This document shows positions 1 through 11,779 of a stretch of DNA of 64,000 nucleotides, one piece after another (positions within the stretch are counted from its first letter, which is position 1; each line of letters starts with the position of its first letter). The position numbers and the translations under genes were made by a program. The stretch comes from Sarcophilus harrisii. Lineage: Eukaryota > Chordata > Mammalia > Dasyuromorphia > Dasyuridae. The stretch lies in contig NC_045428.1 of assembly GCF_902635505.1 (NCBI RefSeq), positions 303,729,107 through 303,793,106 on the forward strand. Reading direction: 5' to 3'. Below the pieces are notes generated by a model that worked only from the letters and a program-made list of their open reading frames with translations, had not been told where the DNA came from and did not search any database.

Positions 1-35
1 GGTAAAATTTATGGATTCTTTTTTAAGAATCTCTG

Positions 36-1174
36 TCAATCAATAAACATTTACTAAGTGCCCATTATGTGCCAGGCACTGAAATAAGCTCTGAAGATTA
101 AAAAAAATAAAGGGGCAAAAAACAGTGCCTGATTTCAAGGAGCTTAAAATCTAATGGGAAAGACAAGAAACAAAATATAAACCAAACAAGCTATATACAG
201 TATCAATGGGAAATAATTAACAGAGGGAAGATACTGGAATTAAGAGGGAATTGAGGAAGGCTTTCAGCAAAAGGTGGGATTTTTAAAAAGCCAGGGAAGT
301 CAGTAGTTAGAGAACAGGAAAGAAAACATTCCAGGCGTGGGAAGATCAAGAAAAAATGCCTAGAACTAAGAGATGGAGCCCCAAGGCCGGTGTCCCCAGA
401 TGGAAGTATCCATATTAGGGAGTAAAGTGTAAAAAGACTGGAAAGGAGGGCTGGGTTCTGAAGTGCTTGGAATGTCAAAGTATTTTGTATTTGACTCTGG
501 AGACCATGACAGTAATCCTGTTTTGAGGTGATAAGGGTCTGCACCAGAGTCAGAAGCAGAAAAAGAGGTGTATTGAAAAGATGTTGCAAAGGTAAAAACA
601 ACACTTTAACAACAGCTTGGATATGGGGTGTGTGATTGTGTGTGTGTGTGTGTAAAAGAGTAAGGAATCCAGACTGAGACTAAAGAATTGTTCTCAACAT
701 AATAGGGAAAATGGGAGGAGGGGAAGAGTATAGGGGCAAAGATAATGAGTATTGTTTGCGGTATCTAGAGGGCATCCAGTTTGTGATGTGTGTGAGGAAG
801 TTGAAGATATGATTTTGGAGATTAGTGAGAGTTTATGGAAGGATATGTAGATTTAAGAATTAGCAGCATAGAGATGGTAATTAAATCTATGAGAGCTGAT
901 GAGATCAACAAAGTAAAGGTAACAAGTACTTTTACCAAAGTTTAAAAAAAAAATGAAGAGATGAAGGCCCAGGACAGAACACTGAAGGACAATGTAAAGT
1001 TAGAGGGTATGATTTGGAAGAGGAACCACCAAGAGAACTAGAAAAGGAACAGTCAGATAAAATAAGAAGAATTCAAAAATTCAGAGATAGTAGTGTCTAG
1101 AAAACTTAGAAGAATATCAAGGAAGAAAGAGTGCTCAACAGTGTCAAAGGCTGTAGAGAGGTTAAGGAGAATCC
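36..1174 (-). mobile_element. L2 LINE, 3' part, about 1.1 kb
   Basis: Reading the minus strand, the copy ends with the L2 3' signature: the complement of CAATAAACATTTACTAAGTG and GTGCCAGGCACTG at 42..80. It continues back through the C-terminal part of the reverse-transcriptase frame. A 133-codon open stretch at 203..604 on the minus strand is a decayed remnant of that frame, not a host gene. This is the longest continuous L2 copy in the window. Confidence 0.8.
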
Positions 1175-1231
1175 AAATATATACTCTCCCCAAATATATT
1201 TCTCTCCTCTCCCCTTCTCAGGAAGCAATCC

Positions 1232-1272
1232 CTAGCAACAATGAATAAAAAAATAAAATAAAATAAAAAGAT
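1232..1272 (+). repeat. A-rich (AAATA)n tail
   Basis: AATAAAA-type repeats, the usual decayed tail of a retroposed element; the element itself is not recognisable. Confidence 0.5.
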
Positions 1273-1309
1273 CAGCAAAGGTAACCAACGGACAGAATCT
1301 TAGCTTATG

Positions 1310-1570
1310 TAATGTTCTCTTCCCTTTTCATCTGCTGCTCTTTCTAGTTTCAGCTCCACATAACAAGATGCCCTGATCCTAGGAACTCCCTGGTGTCCTG
1401 TTCCTCTCTGACCCTACTTTTCTGTCTGTCTCCTTTTGTGTGTTAACTTTCTTCTTTATACTGTAAACTCCCTGAGGACAAGGATTATCTTTCTTTTTAT
1501 TAGCTATATTCCAAGTGCTTAGTATAGGATCTGACACACAGTAGGCACTTAATAGCTACTGCATTCTACA
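1310..1570 (+). mobile_element. L2 LINE 3' end
   Basis: The L2 3' terminal signature is seen as CTGTAAACTCCCTGAGGACA near 1460, then AAGTGCTTAGTATAGGATCTG and CACAGTAGGCACTTAATA up to about 1555. The 5' limit is uncertain. Confidence 0.6.
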
Positions 1571-1629
1571 TAGAAGGGAAGTAATTGTTTTTCCCTTTCT
1601 TCTTTGTGGCCAAACCTGATCATTATAAT

Positions 1630-1855
1630 TAAAAAACATTTAAATTTTTTTTTTGCTTTGTTTTTCACCCCTTTCCATTAACATTGTTGTAATCATTATA
1701 ATGAGTACATTGTTTGGTTCTGCTTATTTAAATTTGTATCAGTGTATGCAGTCTTCCTTGTGATTTTAAAAATTATTTCTTACAGTATATTAATACTTTT
1801 ATTTAATTAATGTACTGTACAATTTGTTTAGCTGTTCCCCAGTTGAGGGGTATGT
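1630..1855 (-). mobile_element. L1 LINE fragment, antisense
   Basis: Contains GTTCCCCAGTTGAGGGGTAT near 1835, the complement of the conserved CCCATCAATTGGGGAAT segment at the end of marsupial L1 ORF2. It is strongly decayed. Confidence 0.5.
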
Positions 1856-1879
1856 ATATAACATAATAGTAAGAGCTAT

Positions 1880-2150
1880 GAAATGGAAATAAAGGAGATG
1901 TTTCTTCCCTTTAAGCACTGAAAAATGCTTAAAACAAAATGTGATATGTGAATTTTATCAAATAGTTCAAGTAGCTATAAGAAGCAATGACTACAAAGAA
2001 TTCAGAGATGCATAGGAAGACTTGCATGAATTGATGGAAAGTGAAGTGGACAAACAAGGAAAACAATACACACAATTTAAAAAAAAAGCCAAACACTGTG
2101 TAATTCTAATAATCGGGTCTAAGCCCAAAGAGATGAAAAAATGCACATTT
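1880..2150 (+). mobile_element. L1-like 3' UTR fragment
   Basis: AT-rich sequence with GAAGTGAAGTGGACAAACAAGGAAAACAAT, which resembles a marsupial L1 3' region. Limits and subfamily are uncertain. Confidence 0.4.
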
Positions 2151-2159
2151 CTCAGTTCA

Positions 2160-2760
2160 GAAAGAAGTATTGTGTAAGAGAAAGAAAATTGCCTTTTGAT
2201 GGACGTGGCTCTCTTCAATGAGATGATTCAGACAAGTTCCAAATGTTTAATGATGAAGAGAGCCATCTATACCCAGAGAGGACTGTGGGAACTGAGTTTG
2301 GTTCGCAACATAGCATTTTCACTCTTTTTGTTGTTGTCTACTTGTATTTTATTTTGCTTCTCTTTTTTTTTTTTTTTTTTCTGGTTTGATTGAATTTCTC
2401 TTGTGTGGCAAGATAAGTGTATAAATAAGTCTACATATATTGGATTTAACATATATTTCTACTATGTTTAACATATATTGAACTACTTGCCATCTAGGGG
2501 AGGGGATAAAGGAAGGAGGGAAAAATTGGAACACAAGGTTTTGCAAGGGCTAATGTTGAGTGATTATCCATGGGTATGTTTTGAAAAATAAAAAGCTTTA
2601 ATAAAGGAAAAAGAAAAAAAGAAAAAAATTGCCTTTTGAGTCAAGAGTACTTGAGTTTAAATTCCACTTTTGACATTTACTTACACCTTTCTAGGCCCTT
2701 ACTTCCCTGAACTGACTGGTCTTTAAAGCCCTTCCCAATTCTTAGACTACGAATTTTCTT
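2160..2760 (+). mobile_element. MIR-type SINE split by an L1 insertion
   Basis: The SINE runs from about 2160 to 2199 and resumes at 2640 with GTCAAGAGTACTTGAGTTTAAATTCC, followed by the usual tail region to about 2760. The break is filled by the L1 3' end described next, so the SINE is older. Confidence 0.6.
2200..2624 (+). mobile_element. 5'-truncated L1 3' end with 15-base target-site duplication
   Basis: A 425-base module starting TGGACGTGGCTCTCTTCAAT and ending in AATAAAAAGCTTTAATAAAG plus an A-rich tail. Identical 15-base copies of AAAATTGCCTTTTGA flank it at 2185..2199 and 2625..2639. These are the expected product of target-primed reverse transcription by L1. The perfect duplication implies a fairly young insertion. 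Open frames across it are not genes. Confidence 0.8.
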
Positions 2761-2944
2761 TGCAGAGATCAAGAACAATGGGCATGGAGCAATGTATTTA
2801 TTGTTAGACTCAGTTAATACATCATTTAGTTTTTTTGAACTCCTTTTTTCCTCCTCTCATTTCTCTTTCATTCTTTATTACAAGGGCTGGGACTTTCTGG
2901 GGACAAGAAGGAAAGGATAGTATTTGGAAATAAAGATGATGAAA

Positions 2945-3160
2945 GCCAAAAAATAATAAAATTTTATTTTATTTTTAATTTAATATTTATTTTTCCTGCT
3001 ACATTTAAAACAATTTTTGCATTTGTTTCTAAAACTTTGAGTTCTAGATTCTCTTCCTTATCCCCATCCCATTTCCCATTAAGAAAGCACATGTGAAGTT
3101 ATGCAAAAAATTTCCATAAAAGTCATGTTGTGAAAGAAAACAGTTCTCCCATTCAAAAAA
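2945..3160 (-). mobile_element. L1 3' UTR, antisense
   Basis: Antisense marsupial L1 3' end: T/A-rich tail complement at 2950..2990, then AAAACTTTGAGTTCTAGATTC and CCATAAAAGTCATGTTGTG, which recur in other antisense L1 ends in this window. It runs into the microsatellite at 3166. Confidence 0.65.
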
Positions 3161-3165
3161 AAAAT

Positions 3166-3432
3166 CAGACACACACACACACACACACAGACAAAGACAC
3201 ACACACACACACACACACACACACAAGGACACAGAGACAAACATACAGAGACACAGAGACACACACATATAGATACATAGACACATAGAAACACAGAGAC
3301 ACACACACAGAGACAGAGACATACAGAGAGAGGCACACAGACACACACAGAGACAGACAGACAGATAAAGACAGAGTTAGAGACAAAGAAAGAGACAGAA
3401 ATAGAGACAGAGGAGGGGGAGGGGGAGGGAGA
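3166..3432. repeat. compound (CA)n / (GACA)n microsatellite
   Basis: Pure CA runs to about 3230, then a mosaic of ACAGAGACAC units, ending in a GA-rich stretch. On the minus strand it stays open in three frames and encodes only Cys, Val, Ser and Leu repeats, so those open frames are artefacts. Confidence 0.95.
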
Positions 3433-3439
3433 AAGAATG

Positions 3440-3930
3440 CTTTAATTTGTATTCAGACACAATCAGTTTTTTCTCTGGGTCCGGATACGATTTTTCATCA
3501 TAAGTCTTTCAGTCATAAATCATTGTATTGCTGAGAATAACAAAGTCATTCATAGCTGATTATACCAGAACATTGCTATTACTTTGTACATAGTACATTT
3601 CACTTTGCCCGAGTTTATGAAGGACTTTACAGATTTATCTGAGAGCATCCTGCTCAACATTTCCTATAAAACAATAATATGCCAATAAAATCACATACCA
3701 CAATTTATTCAATCATTCCCCAATTGATGGGCATTCCCTCAGTTTCCAACTTTTTGTCCTGAGAACTGCTATAAACATTTTTGTATATATAGGTCCTTTT
3801 CCTTTTTTTTTTTTAATTCTCTTTTGGGATTTATCCCTAATAGTGGTGTTGTTAGGTCAAAGGATATGAATGATTTTATACCCTTTTGGGCATAGCTCAT
3901 ATCTTTTGATCACTTATCAAATGGGATATG
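3440..3930 (-). mobile_element. L1 LINE 3' half, antisense
   Basis: Contains ATTCCCCAATTGATGGGCATT near 3714 and TTCCAACTTTTTGTCCTGAGA after it, the complement of the end of L1 ORF2, where the L1 protein has an EYYCAIRN-like motif. The CA microsatellite separates it from the 3' UTR at 2945..3160, so both are probably one element. Confidence 0.7.
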
Positions 3931-4084
3931 GCTCCAACAATAAAAAATTTAAAAATAAAATATGGCTTTCCAGAGCTGAACATAATATTATAAATGTAGC
4001 ATCACCAGAATGCAACAGAAATATTCATTCTTTTATTCTAGATTCTCTCTCTCATAATTATGACTTAGAATTCTTAAGATTTTT

Positions 4085-4625
4085 TTTTAAATTTATATAA
4101 CAGCTTTTTTTTGTAGTGGTAAGGAATTAGAAATTGAGGGAATGCCCACCAATGGCTGAGCAATATATGATTGTGTAAAATAATACTATGCTATAAGAAA
4201 TGACTAGAAGGATGGCTTTGAAAAAACCTGAGAAGTCTTATCTGCACTGATGCAAAGTAAAGTGAGTAGAATTCACTACAAAGAGTAACAGCGATATTAT
4301 AAGATAATCAACTATAAAAGACTTAGTTACTCTGATCATGACAATGATGGCTGACAATTTGAAAGGATCCATGATTTAAAATATTATCTATTTCCAGAGT
4401 GAGAACTGATGAATTCTAAGTGCAGAATCATACTGTTTAAACTTAAAAAAATTTTTGTAGGGTGTTTCCTTTTATAATGTGATTATGATGGAAATGTTTT
4501 GCATGACTTCACATTTATAACTGAAATAAAATTATTCACTTCCTCAATGGGTGGAAAAATTTCAGGAGGGAGGAAGAATATTTGGAATTCAAATTAAAAA
4601 AAAAATCAATGTTAAAAATTTTTAA
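4085..4625 (+). mobile_element. L1 LINE 3' end
   Basis: Sense L1: AAATTGAGGGAATGCCCACC near 4130, a decayed ORF2 C-terminus (CTATGCTATAAGAAATGAC near 4190), then a 3' UTR with GACTTCACATTTATAACTG near 4505 and an A-rich end. It faces away from the antisense copy to its left. Confidence 0.7.
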
Positions 4626-4914
4626 TGTGTAAATTGGGAAATATTTAATGAAATAGATAATTTTTAAAGGTTAAAAAAATATTCTACTGATATGTTTTTT
4701 AAAATGCCAATACACTACTAACTCCTTGAGCATACAACCCACTAAAATAATATTTTTAAAAAATTGCTATCTAGTTACACTTCTAATATTGCATATGTAA
4801 AGTTGATTTTTTGACTTTAAGGGCAGGACATTACGTTAATATTTCAAATTTCAATGTTATATTTGCTCATATATTCTAGCATATTGAAATTTAAAATCTG
4901 ATTTTCATTTAATA

Positions 4915-5460
4915 TTTGCTATCCCTCTCAATTTGATGAGCATGCCAACTAGACCTTTATCCAAATTATTAAGAAAAACTTTTAGTGGATCAGAACAAAA
5001 AAGAGATTCCCCAAGCTACCGTACTAGAGATATCTCTTTATATTGACATGACCTATAAGTAACTACTTATTAAATCTGGTCTTTTCATCACTTCTGTATT
5101 AGTCAAATCTACTATCATCTTGCACATTTTTACCTTGTCCAACAAGATAACAAAAGATTCAGTAAAATGCTTTGTTGAAATTTATATGTACTATGATTCC
5201 CATGATCTAACAGCCTAGTATTTCTGTTAAAAGGGGAAGCAGACTGCCACAATCTGTGCTTAATGAAGGAATACTGGGCCTCTGTGATCCCTGCTTCTTT
5301 GTCTAGAATTCTGAATTTTTTTTCCCCTTATTACTTTATGATGGTTGTGTAAACTGCGCTAGCTTTGCTCTGTGCTCCTTCATATAAATCTTCACAAGTT
5401 CCTCTCAATTATTCCTATTTGTTGTATCTTGTGATTTTTCCATTACATCGATATCCCACT
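4915..5460 (-). mobile_element. CR1/L3-type LINE fragment, antisense
   Basis: Resembles the complement of an old CR1/L3 reverse-transcriptase region, with CAAAAGATTCAGTAAAATGC followed by TTTGTTGAAATTTATATGTAC near 5150..5190. In better copies this reads as a lost-track version of AAAGCCTTACTGAAATCAAG. It is highly decayed, so family and limits are tentative. Confidence 0.45.
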
Positions 5461-5464
5461 AGTT

Positions 5465-6162
<698 letters not shown>

Positions 6163-6427
6163 TCAGACAAGATCCCCAAAATACTAGGGGATGGCTCCTA
6201 AAGAACACCAGAAAAGAGTGAAAAGACTGACTTGGACCTTTCTCCTCCCCTGTAAAACGAGAAGAGTAGATTGGATAACCTCCAAAATACCTTCTCATTC
6301 TAAATCTAAGAACCAGTGATCCCGAGTCTTTATCAAACCATTTGGGGAGTACTATTACTAGTTGTCAAGGTAGAGATACAAAAAGAACAAAAAGTTTCTG
6401 ATCCGAAGAGCTTAAAAATCAAGTTTA

Positions 6428-6634
6428 AGCTAAGTGGCCCAGTAGATGGACTGCTGAGCTTAAAGTCAAGAAAAACCGAGTTCAAATCCAGCCTCAGACA
6501 CTAACTAGCTGTGTGACTTTGGGCAAGTCTCTTAAGTACTGTCTGCCTCAGTTTCATCATCTGTAAAATGGGAACAATAAAAGCACCTATCTCCCAGGAT
6601 TCTTGTGAGGCTAAAAATGAAGTCATATTTATAA
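6428..6634 (+). mobile_element. MIR/MAR1-type SINE
   Basis: tRNA-like head (GTGGCCCAGTAGATGGACTG, then GAGTTCAAATCC near 6480 as the B box), CORE segment with AGCTGTGTGACTTTGGGCAA, and CATCTGTAAAATGGGAACAA. It starts about 300 bases from exon 2 inside intron 1. Confidence 0.8.
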
Positions 6635-6636
6635 CG

Positions 6637-6835
6637 GGCATCTAGGTGGTACAACAGATAGTGTGCTGGGCCTGAATTCCGTGGGTTTTCTAGGCAAAAA
6701 CATCAAAGTGGTTTGCCATTTCTTTCATCAGTAGATTAAGGCAAACAGAGTTAAGTGACTTGTCCAGCTAGTGTTTGAAGCCAAATTTTAATTCAGATTT
6801 TCCTGAGTTCTTCCATCCAATGAGCTACCTAACTG
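6637..6835. mobile_element. fold-back pair of SINE pieces
   Basis: A sense SINE head (GCATCTAGGTGGTACAACAG) is followed directly by an antisense MAR1 copy ending with the complement of the same head (CCAATGAGCTACCTAACTG). The two head copies form an imperfect inverted repeat around about 160 bases. Confidence 0.6.
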
Positions 6836-7420
6836 TATTCATATATAGTAGGTACTAAATAAATGATTATTTTTCCCCCTTCCTCTCTCCCTATTATTAT
6901 TACCATTACTGATGGTGGTGGTGGAGTTGGTAAAAATGATGGAAGAGATGGAGCATCCATGCATAAAATGACATTTGTAGCTTTGCACAGGCTTTCCCCA
7001 TGAATGAGAAGAATGCTCTCTTTCCTCTCTCTCTCTCTCTCTCTTAGCAGACTTTGTTCCCTTCACAGGCTTATTTAACAGGCTCTTTAACAGACTTATC
7101 CTGATTCTCCCAAATTGTCAGTGTCTCCTTCCTTCCAAATGCTGCTAATTCTTAAAAATACTAAATATTTACTGATCCATGAAAGAGTTAAAGTCACCCA
7201 CACAAGAACTGAATGTCACTTTGCATCTCTAGGATCTAGCACTGTTCCTAGTTTAGCATCACTGACTTATTCATGGGAAAAGAATTACAGGATAAGCTAT
7301 GAAAGCAACCTGGAGTCAGAAGACTTGAGCTTGACTCTTTTGTCACTTTTTCTCATTTGTAGAATGGGGAAAAAAATAAGGAGAACCCCTTATAAGAGTC
7401 AGTATGAGGAACTAATCCAA

Positions 7421-7765
7421 GAGCAGCTAGATGGCACCATGGTACACAGAGTCCTGGATGTAGAGTCAGGAAAACCCTTGAGTTCAAATGTGATCTCAAT
7501 TGCACATATTTAACCTATATCAGATTGCTTGGTGTCTTGGGAAGGAGAGAGGAAAGGGAGGGACAGAGAAAAATATGGAACACCAAGTCTTACATAAATG
7601 AATGTTAAAAACTCACTTTACATGGATTTGGGAGAAAAAATACTGTTGAGAAAAAAAAAATCTGACCTTATTTACTTATTATTAGATCCTTATCCATAAA
7701 ATGAAGGAGAGAAGAAAAAGACAAACCACTCCAATATCTTTGCCAAAACTAAACAAACGAATACA
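7421..7765 (+). mobile_element. MAR1 SINE split by an L1 3' end
   Basis: The head and B box (GCAGCTAGATGGCACCATGG, GAGTTCAAATG) occupy 7421..7500. The distal part, with ATAAAATGAAGGAGAGAAG and CACTCCAATATCTTTGCC, resumes at about 7661. The gap is filled by L1. Confidence 0.7.
7503..7660 (+). mobile_element. L1 3' terminus inside SINE
   Basis: CCTATATCAGATTGCTTGGTG, a GGGAAGG-rich stretch, then AATGAATGTTAAAAACTC and an A-rich tail: the last 150 bases of a marsupial L1. Confidence 0.7.
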
Positions 7766-8364
7766 AGGCACTCTGCGGCCATTGTGTTAAGTGAAAAATC
7801 ATGTATTATAAATTATATTCATTAGTATTGAGGAAACAGAATAAAAGAATAATCAGAGCAGAGCAGTAATCAGAAATGATATCCTGGAACCAAGCTTTTA
7901 ATTTTAATTAAGTGGGTTTTTTAAAAAGATGAAGGGCTTAAAAGGACTTTGGGAAAAGGTATCTCAGAATAAGCTGAATAATTTGGGGATATAGATGGGA
8001 AAGATCTGGAAGTGAAAGAATTTGTGAATTATATGCAAGAGAATACAAGCTGGCTGGTTTGCTAGAATTCCAAAATTAGGATACTCAGGCCCCTATTCTG
8101 CCACTGACTTAAGAGTAGCCTTGGTGAAAAGACTAGGACTTTTTGCTTGTGATTCCCACATCATGCATTGCCTATTACCCACACCTTCCCTGGGATATTA
8201 GAGAGATCCTTGGGTAGAAGCTTGGTGGGTATTCCTGTAACAAAGAGAGGAGAGATTCTTAAGCTGTTGAAGCAACTTTGTAAAATGATTAATCAAGAAA
8301 TGTTCAGAAGGGAATTCAAATAAACTGGGTCACTTTGGTAGAGATATTCTGTACAAGGAAAAGG

Positions 8365-8535
8365 GCACTTGCTTTGGAATTAAGAGGATTAAATTGAAAT
8401 CCTGTTTCTGGCATTGATTACTTTTATAAACTTGGGTAAACCATTTTATCTCCCTTGGCTTGTTTCCTTCTCTTTAAAATTTGGGTGTTGGATTAGATGA
8501 CCTGTAAGAGTTGTTACAGCTCTAAATCTGTGCTC
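8365..8535 (+). mobile_element. MIR SINE
   Basis: Decayed MIR with TGAAATCCTGTTTCTGGCA and the 3' end GTTGGATTAGATGACCTG followed by CAGCTCTAAATCTGTG. Confidence 0.6.
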
Positions 8536-8559
8536 TTACGTTTAAGTTAATATGTACTT

Positions 8560-9480
8560 TAAAAAGTAAGAACTACACATAACAAGCTAACAGTTTCACA
8601 TGCACTCTTTATAACAGAATGTTCGTGTTTGTTTAGTATTTTATATCTGGTACACAATAAAAAAGTTTAAATTAAATAAAAAAGAAATGATTGGCGAAGG
8701 AATGCATGACAAAGGTATCTAAAGAAATAAAGGCTGGTGGAAGAAGTCAAGACTAAGGTGGGGTGGATGTGTCCATCAGAAAAAGAAGGAACAAAAAGAA
8801 ATGGAAGAGGAATCACAAGTATCCAGATTCTGGAATATAACTGAACTAGGGGGGTACAAAAGAAGAGGGATGGATAAAGAGTCCGTCAAGAAAAAAGATA
8901 TTAAAGAAGAAGGGAAATAGTTATAATAAATTTGATACAGGGAAAGAAAAAAGAGATACCTGATATGAGTGAGGTGGCCTTCAATTCTTCTAGAAGCTCA
9001 AGTTTTTAAAACTGTTAAATTCAAGTGTTTGCTGCCAAGTAAGTTAGACAACAAACACTGATTAATGACCATCCCACATACAAGAGGTCGTGTCTTCAAG
9101 AAGCCAATAATCACAAGTGTGTATCTATATATGTATGTTCTGAGGATAAGGGTGGGAAACGAAATGAGACATATATGCATAGTACATGATAATATAACAA
9201 ATACTTATGATGTCTACAATATTTATAGTATTGTGTTGTGCTATATACTATATATTATATCTATATTACATAGCATGTATATTCACATACTAAATAGTTT
9301 AACTATGTATTTTATGTAGTCATATGCTATATTTAGTATATTATTCATTACATTTATCATATTATTATCTATATGTTGTGTTTTATAGATCTTACATAAT
9401 TTTTTTGTTTCTATATTTCTGTCTACACATACACACATACACATACTATACTGAGGACTATATAAATAAGGAAAATGTGC
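8560..9480. other. unassigned AT-rich intron sequence
   Basis: Purine-rich to about 8960, then an alternating AT-rich stretch (9180..9420) with many TATAT and ATATGT runs. No repeat family or exon recognised; the frames that cross it are chance products of low complexity. Confidence 0.4.
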
Positions 9481-9489
9481 TACCATTGT

Positions 9490-9668
9490 TTAGAAGGGAT
9501 AAAAGGAGAGAGGGAGAGAGGGGGAAGGACAAAGAAGGTGAGAATAAGAGAAAGGGAGACAGAGAAGAAAGACAGAGACAGAGATACAGATGAGAGAGAG
9601 AGAGACAGAGACAAGAGATACACAGAAAGAGACAGTGAGAGGCAGAGATAGACACAGAGACAGAGATA
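9490..9668. repeat. GA-rich low-complexity tract
   Basis: Imperfect (GA)n with AGAGACAGAGA units; also open on the minus strand as a Leu/Ser repeat of no significance. Confidence 0.9.
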
Positions 9669-9866
9669 CCCTTTCCAGCTAGGGTAGCAACTGACCAGGC
9701 ACTGAATACAGGTATAATATTGATGGACAAATAAAGAGAAGGCTTTTTAGACATAAGGAATGTCAGGAGAGCAAAAGTGAGGGAGTTGTAAAGCATAAGG
9801 ATGATGAATAAACCCATTTGACTTCAAAAAAGAGTTTGTCTTGGGAGATAAAAGCACAAAAGTACA

Positions 9867-10047
9867 TCATAAGATCATAGACTTCAAGCTGTAAGAGATT
9901 CTAAACCCCCTCATTTTACAAATGAGGAAACTGAAGCAAAGAGAAGCTAAATGATTTACTCAGAAGTGAATACCTAAGGAAGAATTTGAAAACAGGCCTT
10001 CCTGACCCCAAATATAGTACCTTATCTATTATAACATTTCTGCCTTT
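9867..10047 (-). mobile_element. MIR-like SINE, antisense
   Basis: CCTCATTTTACAAATGAGGAAACTGAAGC followed by ATTTACTCAGAAGTGAATACC is the complement of a MIR CORE region. Confidence 0.65.
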
Positions 10048-10049
10048 CA

Positions 10050-10855
10050 AGATGGGTCTTGAAAACCAAATTAAAGGGGTTTTGGATTTAATGGGGGCAA
10101 CATTAATGTTTTGAATGATCAGAGCTAAGCATTACTAATAACTATATGAAGGACGGATTTGAATAATATTAATATGTTGGTCTCATTGAACGGCTTATTT
10201 TTACTTCTTTACTATAATGGATGACTCTGTGGGTAAAAGAAGAAAATGGGCTATATTGGGAAAAAATGAGCTTTGGTGATGGAAAAAAACAAAGACTTTT
10301 CTTTTCTAAATCTAAAAGGAACTGGAGGTAGGGCATCAGTTATGAAGCTTTAACAATAACATAAGCAAAGAGGTAATAAAAGTCTTCACTTCTGAGAGAA
10401 ATAAAACCAAGAGATCAGATCATTTAAAGGAAACTTCCTTATTTTTATGCTCCCTTTCTGACAAAAAAACCCAAAAAAACAAACCAAAACAAACAAAAAA
10501 AAAAACAGCTGTCCTGTTTCCCTTTCTATTGACTTACAAATTGGCTTTAGCTTTGTCAGCCAAGCTGAGTGAATCTAAGTGGGATGTTGGGGGTGTTTAG
10601 AAAGGCAAGAAGGGAAGTTACTCAGTCTAAAGAATAGGTTCAACTCAAGACAAAATTCTAAGCCTGAAAATTAGTCTAATACCCTTAGGCTCCCACTAAC
10701 TTCTCAAAGACCAAACTCTTCTCTTCTACCTTTCAAAATTGCTTCAAAAGGTCTGATAAACTGATTTATCCTAAGGTTAAATTATCAGTCCAAAGTGAAA
10801 CTATCCTGGCTCCTAATCTCCAGCATATTTAAATCTTAATAAGAAACAAAGCTTT
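10050..10855. other. unassigned intron sequence
   Basis: No family recognised. An A-rich AAAC repeat lies at 10462..10505, perhaps the tail of a lost retroposon. Confidence 0.4.
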
Positions 10856-10856
10856 A

Positions 10857-11040
10857 GAGCAGCAGGTAGAATACTCGCTAGAGTGCCAGGCCTGGAATCA
10901 GAAAGACTCATTTTCCCCCCTGAATTCAAATCTAATCTCAGATACTTCCTAGTTGTGTGGTCCTAATAAGTCACTTAACCCTGTTTGCTTCAGTTTTCTC
11001 ACCCATAAAGTGAATTGGAGAAGGAAATGGCAAACTACAC
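10857..11040 (+). mobile_element. MAR1 SINE
   Basis: Head AGAGCAGCAGGTAGAATACT, AGTTGTGTGGTCCTAATAAG, then GAATTGGAGAAGGAAATGGC and an abrupt change into the GGAA microsatellite, which probably grew from this SINE's end. Confidence 0.75.
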
Positions 11041-11226
11041 AGGAAGGAAGGAAGGAAGAAAGGAAGAGAAGGAGAGAGGGAGCAAGGAAGAAAGGGAGGG
11101 AGGAAGGAAGGAAATAAAAGAAGGAGGGAGGGGAGGGAAGAAGGAAGGGAGGGAGGGAGGAAAGAAGAAAGGGAAGGAGGAAGGGGAGGGAGGGAGAGAG
11201 GGAAGGGAGGAAAAGGAGAGGCGGTA
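11041..11226. repeat. (GGAA)n purine microsatellite
   Basis: About 185 bases made almost only of A and G in GGAA, GGGA and GAAA units. The 70-codon plus and 102-codon minus frames across it are low-complexity artefacts. Confidence 0.95.
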
Positions 11227-11519
11227 GGGAAGATCTAGTATGTGAGTGATTTTGTGTTGTAAGATTTCTAGAGATAACTGCAAGATGGGTGGAATGAGTC
11301 TTTGGGACCTTCTCATCCCCCTTTCTGCAACTTTTCTCATCATTTAGCTAGACCTCCCTTTCCCCTCCTACTAGAATCTGACAAAAACTCTGCTTGTATA
11401 ACTTGAGCATAGTGTCCTGATGATATCGTGGAGGAAGTCTTGAAACCTCTCACATTTCAGTGATGTCAGATGTTTTTTCAAAAGGGAGCTCCTGTTTAGT
11501 CTATGTGAGATTTTTTGAC

Positions 11520-11600
11520 AAACAATAACAGCAAAATGTTTATGAAGTACCTATTACATGCAACGCTTTATATATGACCTAGAGAAAGACAAAAGTGGTA
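11520..11600 (-). mobile_element. L2 3' end, antisense
   Basis: GTTTATGAAGTACCTATTAC then ATGCAACGC matches the complement of the L2 tail (TAGGTGCTTAATAAA type). Confidence 0.5.
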
Positions 11601-11604
11601 AGGT

Positions 11605-11765
11605 GGTGATCATGTAAATGTATTGGATTTAGAGTCCCAAATATTTGAGAGTTCAAACCCTGATGATGTCACTTGACCTCTTTAAGCCTCAGTTTCCTCA
11701 TCTGTCAAATGAAAGGGTTAGACTAGGTGATTTTTGAAAGCCCCTTCCAGCTCTAAAGCCCTATG
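11605..11765 (+). mobile_element. MIR SINE
   Basis: GAGTTCAAACCCTGATGATG, CCTCAGTTTCCTCATCTGTC, then CTTCCAGCTCTAAAGCCC, in MIR order. Confidence 0.75.
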
Positions 11766-11779
11766 AAGTTCATTAAATT

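Noticed and set aside
203-604. 133-codon minus-strand open frame
   Set aside because: It lies inside an L2 copy and is a decayed piece of the L2 frame.
3044-3386. Three overlapping minus-strand open frames rich in Cys, Val, Ser and Leu
   Set aside because: They are translations of the CA/GACA microsatellite at 3166..3432.
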